Positions 61,815-64,000 of a stretch of DNA of 64,000 nt are shown one piece after another. Where the stretch lies: positions 21,399 to 85,398 of the forward strand of contig NZ_JAVRHT010000017.1 of assembly GCF_031846415.1 (NCBI RefSeq), in the 5' to 3' direction. The notes under the pieces are model-generated. The model had not been told where the DNA came from, did not search any database, and saw nothing but the letters and a program-made list of their open reading frames with translations. A program made the position numbers and the translations under genes. This DNA comes from Rubrivirga litoralis. Lineage in GTDB: Bacteria > Bacteroidota > Rhodothermia > Rhodothermales > Rubricoccaceae. Numbering within the stretch: position 1 is the first letter of the stretch; every line of letters begins with the position of its first letter.

Positions 61815-62306
61815 ATGCCCGCTCGCCTCGGCCACCTCCGCCTCGACGTCAACGACCTCGACCGACAGACCGCGTTCTACACCGAAGCCTTGGGGCTCAC
61901 GGTCCGCGAGCGGACGTCCGACGACGAGAGCCACTACGCCTTCCTCACAGACGACCAGCCGATTCCGGGCGGGGCGGACGACGGGATGCACCACCGGCTC
62001 GTCCTCCGCCAGTCGCGCGACGCGTCGAAGCAGACCCTCGGCGAGACCACGCGGCTCGACCACTTCGCGTGGGAGGTCGACGACGAGGCCGAGCTACTAA
62101 CGTTCGTCGAGCGGCTCCGCGCGATGGGCGTGGAGACGGACCTCCAGGAGGCGCAGATCGCGTGGCAGTGCTACGTCCACGACCCCGAGGGCGTCAAGCT
62201 GGAGGTCTACTGCGACCGCCGCGCGCGGCCGGACGGGGCGCCGCTCTGGAAGGGCCGGCAGGAAGACCTGTCTGAGGACCGGCTGCGCGAAGCGGCGGCG
62301 CGGTAA
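61815..62306 (+). CDS. VOC-family (glyoxalase/extradiol dioxygenase-like) protein
   Basis: A 163-residue protein with two beta-alpha-beta-beta-beta modules. The first is LGHLRLDVNDLDRQTAFYTEALGL (split by its turn), the second LDHFAWEVDDEAELLTF followed by YVHDPEGVKLEVYCD. Metal ligands are plausible at the His of each module and the late Glu, as in catechol 2,3-dioxygenase-like proteins. Substrate unknown. Confidence 0.87.
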   Translation: MPARLGHLRLDVNDLDRQTAFYTEALGLTVRERTSDDESHYAFLTDDQPIPGGADDGMHHRLVLRQSRDASKQTLGETTRLDHFAWEVDDEAELLTFVERLRAMGVETDLQEAQIAWQCYVHDPEGVKLEVYCDRRARPDGAPLWKGRQEDLSEDRLREAAAR

Positions 62307-62498
62307 CACTGACGGCGCGGGCGGGGCGGCTCGCTGCCCGAACGCCGCGTAGAAATCCGTCCGCCCCGCCCGAGCAGGGCGGGTTGCCGTCGCTCCACCC
62401 CGCCCGCCCCGTTTCACCGTTGGGAGCGGGGCGGCTCCAGCAGGCGGGGCGGAGCGATCTTCCCCGCCCCCCTTACCGCCCCGCCCCGGGGCCTGCCC

Positions 62499-64000
62499 GT
62501 GTCCCGGTCCAGCGGCCTGCTCCTCCACGTCACGTCCCTGCCGTCGCCCTACGGCGTGGGCGACGTGGGTGACGGCGCGGCCCGGTTCGTCGACGCGCTC
62601 GCGGCGGCCGGCCAGCGCGTGTGGCAGGTGCTCCCGCTCGTGCCGCCCGGCGACGGCGACTCGCCCTACGCGAGCCCGTCGACGTTCGCGCTCAGCCCGC
62701 TCCTCATCAGCCCCGAGCGGCTGCGCGACGACGGGCTGCTCACGGACGCCGACCTGGCCGCCCCGCCCTCGCTCCCCGACGACCGGGTCGACTTTGCCGC
62801 CGCCCGCCAGTACAAAGAGGCGCTGCTCGCGTCGGCCTACGAGCGGTTCCAGGACGGGGCGGGCGGGGCGGCGCTGCGCGGCGCGTTCGAGGACTACGCC
62901 GAGCGCGAGGCGGCGTGGCTGGAGGACTACGCCCTGTTCGTGGCGATCAAGGCCGACCAGGGCGGGGCGGCGTGGACCGAGTGGCCCGCTGCCCTCGCGC
63001 ACCGCGACGAGCGCGCGCTCGCCGAGGCCCGACGCCAGCACGCCGAGGCCGTCGACCGCGAGCGGTTCGACCAGTTCGTCGCCGAGCGCCAGTGGGCGGC
63101 CCTCCGCGAGCGGTGCCGGGCGGCCGGCGTCGAGGTCCTGGGCGACCTGCCGATCTACGTCGCCCTCGACAGCGCCGACGTGTGGGCTGACCGCGACCTT
63201 TTCGATCTGGACGAGGCGGGGCGGCCCCGCGAGGTCGCCGGCGTGCCGCCCGACTACTTTTCGGCGACGGGCCAGCGCTGGGGGAACCCGCTCTACCGCT
63301 GGGACCGGATGGCCGAGAACGGCTACCGCTGGTGGCGCCGGCGGCTTCGCCGGACACTCGCGCTCGTCGACCGCGTCCGCCTCGACCACTTCCGCGCGTT
63401 CGAGGCGTACTGGGCGATCCCCGCGAGCGAGGAAACGGCGGTCGAGGGGCGCTGGGTCGAGGGGCCGGGGAGCGCCCTTCTCGACGCGCTCGAAGCCGAC
63501 GCCGGCCGCCCGCTCCCGATCGTGGCCGAGGACCTCGGCCTCATCACCGACGGCGTCCGCGACCTCATCGCGCGGCACGAATTGCCGGGCATGGCCGTGC
63601 TCCAGTTCGCGTTCGGCGGCGACGCGCAGAACGCGTACCTCCCCCACAACCACCGCCGCCGCCAGGTGGTCTACACCGGGACCCACGACAACGACACGAC
63701 GGCGGGGTGGTGGGCGGCCGCCCCGCCCGAGGTCCGCGCCCACGTCGAGCGCTACCTCGGCCCGAGCGCCGAGTCTGTTCCGCGCCGCCTCGTGCGGGCC
63801 GCGTGGGCGTCGGTTGCCGACCTCGCCGTGGTTCCGGTCCAGGACATGCTCGGCTTGGGTTCGGACGCCCGGATGAACACACCGGGCGAGGCCGCGGGCA
63901 ACTGGGCGTGGCGCCTCACGAGCGACCAGCTCGACGCGCTCCCGACCGAGTGGCTCCGCAACCTGACCGAGACGACGGGGCGGGGTGAGGGCGACGAGTG
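62499..64000 (+). CDS. malQ: 4-alpha-glucanotransferase, 3' end at window edge
   Basis: GH77 amylomaltase, 500 codons visible. It starts SSGLLLHVTSLPSPYGVGD and includes QVLPLVPPGDGDSPYASPS, GDLPIYVALDSADVW and the nucleophile in RLDHFRAFEAYW near residue 295. The acid/base is in AEDLG near 343 and YTGTHDND near 395. The chain reaches LRNLTETTG, close to the normal C-terminus, so only a few residues are missing. GTG 62499 is preferred: the family begins there and CCGCCCCGCCC lies just upstream. It transfers glucan segments in glycogen or maltodextrin metabolism. Confidence 0.94.
   Translation, partial: MSRSSGLLLHVTSLPSPYGVGDVGDGAARFVDALAAAGQRVWQVLPLVPPGDGDSPYASPSTFALSPLLISPERLRDDGLLTDADLAAPPSLPDDRVDFAAARQYKEALLASAYERFQDGAGGAALRGAFEDYAEREAAWLEDYALFVAIKADQGGAAWTEWPAALAHRDERALAEARRQHAEAVDRERFDQFVAERQWAALRERCRAAGVEVLGDLPIYVALDSADVWADRDLFDLDEAGRPREVAGVPPDYFSATGQRWGNPLYRWDRMAENGYRWWRRRLRRTLALVDRVRLDHFRAFEAYWAIPASEETAVEGRWVEGPGSALLDALEADAGRPLPIVAEDLGLITDGVRDLIARHELPGMAVLQFAFGGDAQNAYLPHNHRRRQVVYTGTHDNDTTAGWWAAAPPEVRAHVERYLGPSAESVPRRLVRAAWASVADLAVVPVQDMLGLGSDARMNTPGEAAGNWAWRLTSDQLDALPTEWLRNLTETTGRGEGDE

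Noticed and set aside
1..64000. Shine-Dalgarno sites
   Set aside because: No consistent AGGAGG-type sequence was found before supported starts; occasional GGAG matches are at random positions.

Overview
The window is about 70% GC bacterial chromosome. Start codons lack Shine-Dalgarno sequences, and recurrent TAnnTTTG-like -7 elements lie upstream of genes, which points to the Bacteroidota-Rhodothermota lineage. The high GC, the ECF sigma/TPR-kinase pair and the general gene content suggest a marine Rhodothermales (Rubricoccaceae-like) organism. That assignment is inference from style; no rRNA is present to confirm it. The most conspicuous feature is a short, extremely frequent GC-rich word, GGGCGGGGCGG / CCGCCCCGCCC (with a GGGCGGGGTGG variant). 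It occurs between genes, directly in front of start codons, as inverted pairs after genes, and in frame inside many proteins.

Layout. 1-2.7 kb: the 5' part of mutS2, preceded by an AbrB-type antitoxin and Doc toxin pair. 2.8-7 kb: a sugar nucleotidyltransferase, an OmpA lipoprotein, a LOG-family protein, a secreted TPR protein and a 47-residue membrane protein. 7-10.3 kb: acetyltransferase, aminotransferase and oxidoreductase of the WbpD/E/B type (UDP-diacetamido-uronic acid synthesis). 10.4-32.2 kb: a large minus-strand surface polysaccharide locus. In transcription order it runs wzc-like kinase, SLBB protein, rmlB, rmlA, FdtC-, FdtA- and FdtB-like dTDP-amino-sugar genes, Wzx flippase, two GT2 and one GT glycosyltransferase, a polytopic membrane protein, two GT4 glycosyltransferases, an epimerase, a WbpL-like initiating transferase, a WbpM-like dehydratase and, beyond two plus-strand tRNAs (Lys, Leu), rmlC and rmlD. 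Most of these genes overlap by four bases (ATGA or GTGA), so the cluster is probably translated as a coupled operon.

32.4-46.3 kb: housekeeping and envelope genes (phosphoesterase, LysM/RlpA-like protein, TPR protein, TPM-domain protein, LemA, priA, Ser/Thr kinase with TPRs and its ECF sigma factor, VanX-like dipeptidase, amidase). 46.4-57 kb: transport and metabolism (Na+/H+ antiporter with RCK domain, nadE, AP2-like DNA-binding protein, membrane hydrolase, lipase, K+ channel, and an amino-acid permease fused to EIIA and TrkA-C domains). 57.1-57.6 kb: a compact DUF559 endonuclease gene bounded by perfect 49-bp inverted repeats, looking like a small mobile unit. 57.7-64 kb: a YdiJ-like FAD/Fe-S dehydrogenase, an outer-membrane barrel, a 40-residue membrane protein, a VOC protein and malQ, which runs off the window.

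The polysaccharide locus predicts an initiating UDP-HexNAc-1-phosphate transferase, rhamnose supply (RmlABCD), a 3-acetamido-3,6-dideoxyhexose (FdtA/B/C) and possibly a diacetamido uronic acid (the WbpB/E/D set). Flipping would be by Wzx and chain-length control by the Wzc-like protein. The middle of the locus (about 18.9-23.4 kb) is lower in GC and nearly free of the GGGCGGGGCGG word, consistent with acquired, variable genes between conserved flanks.
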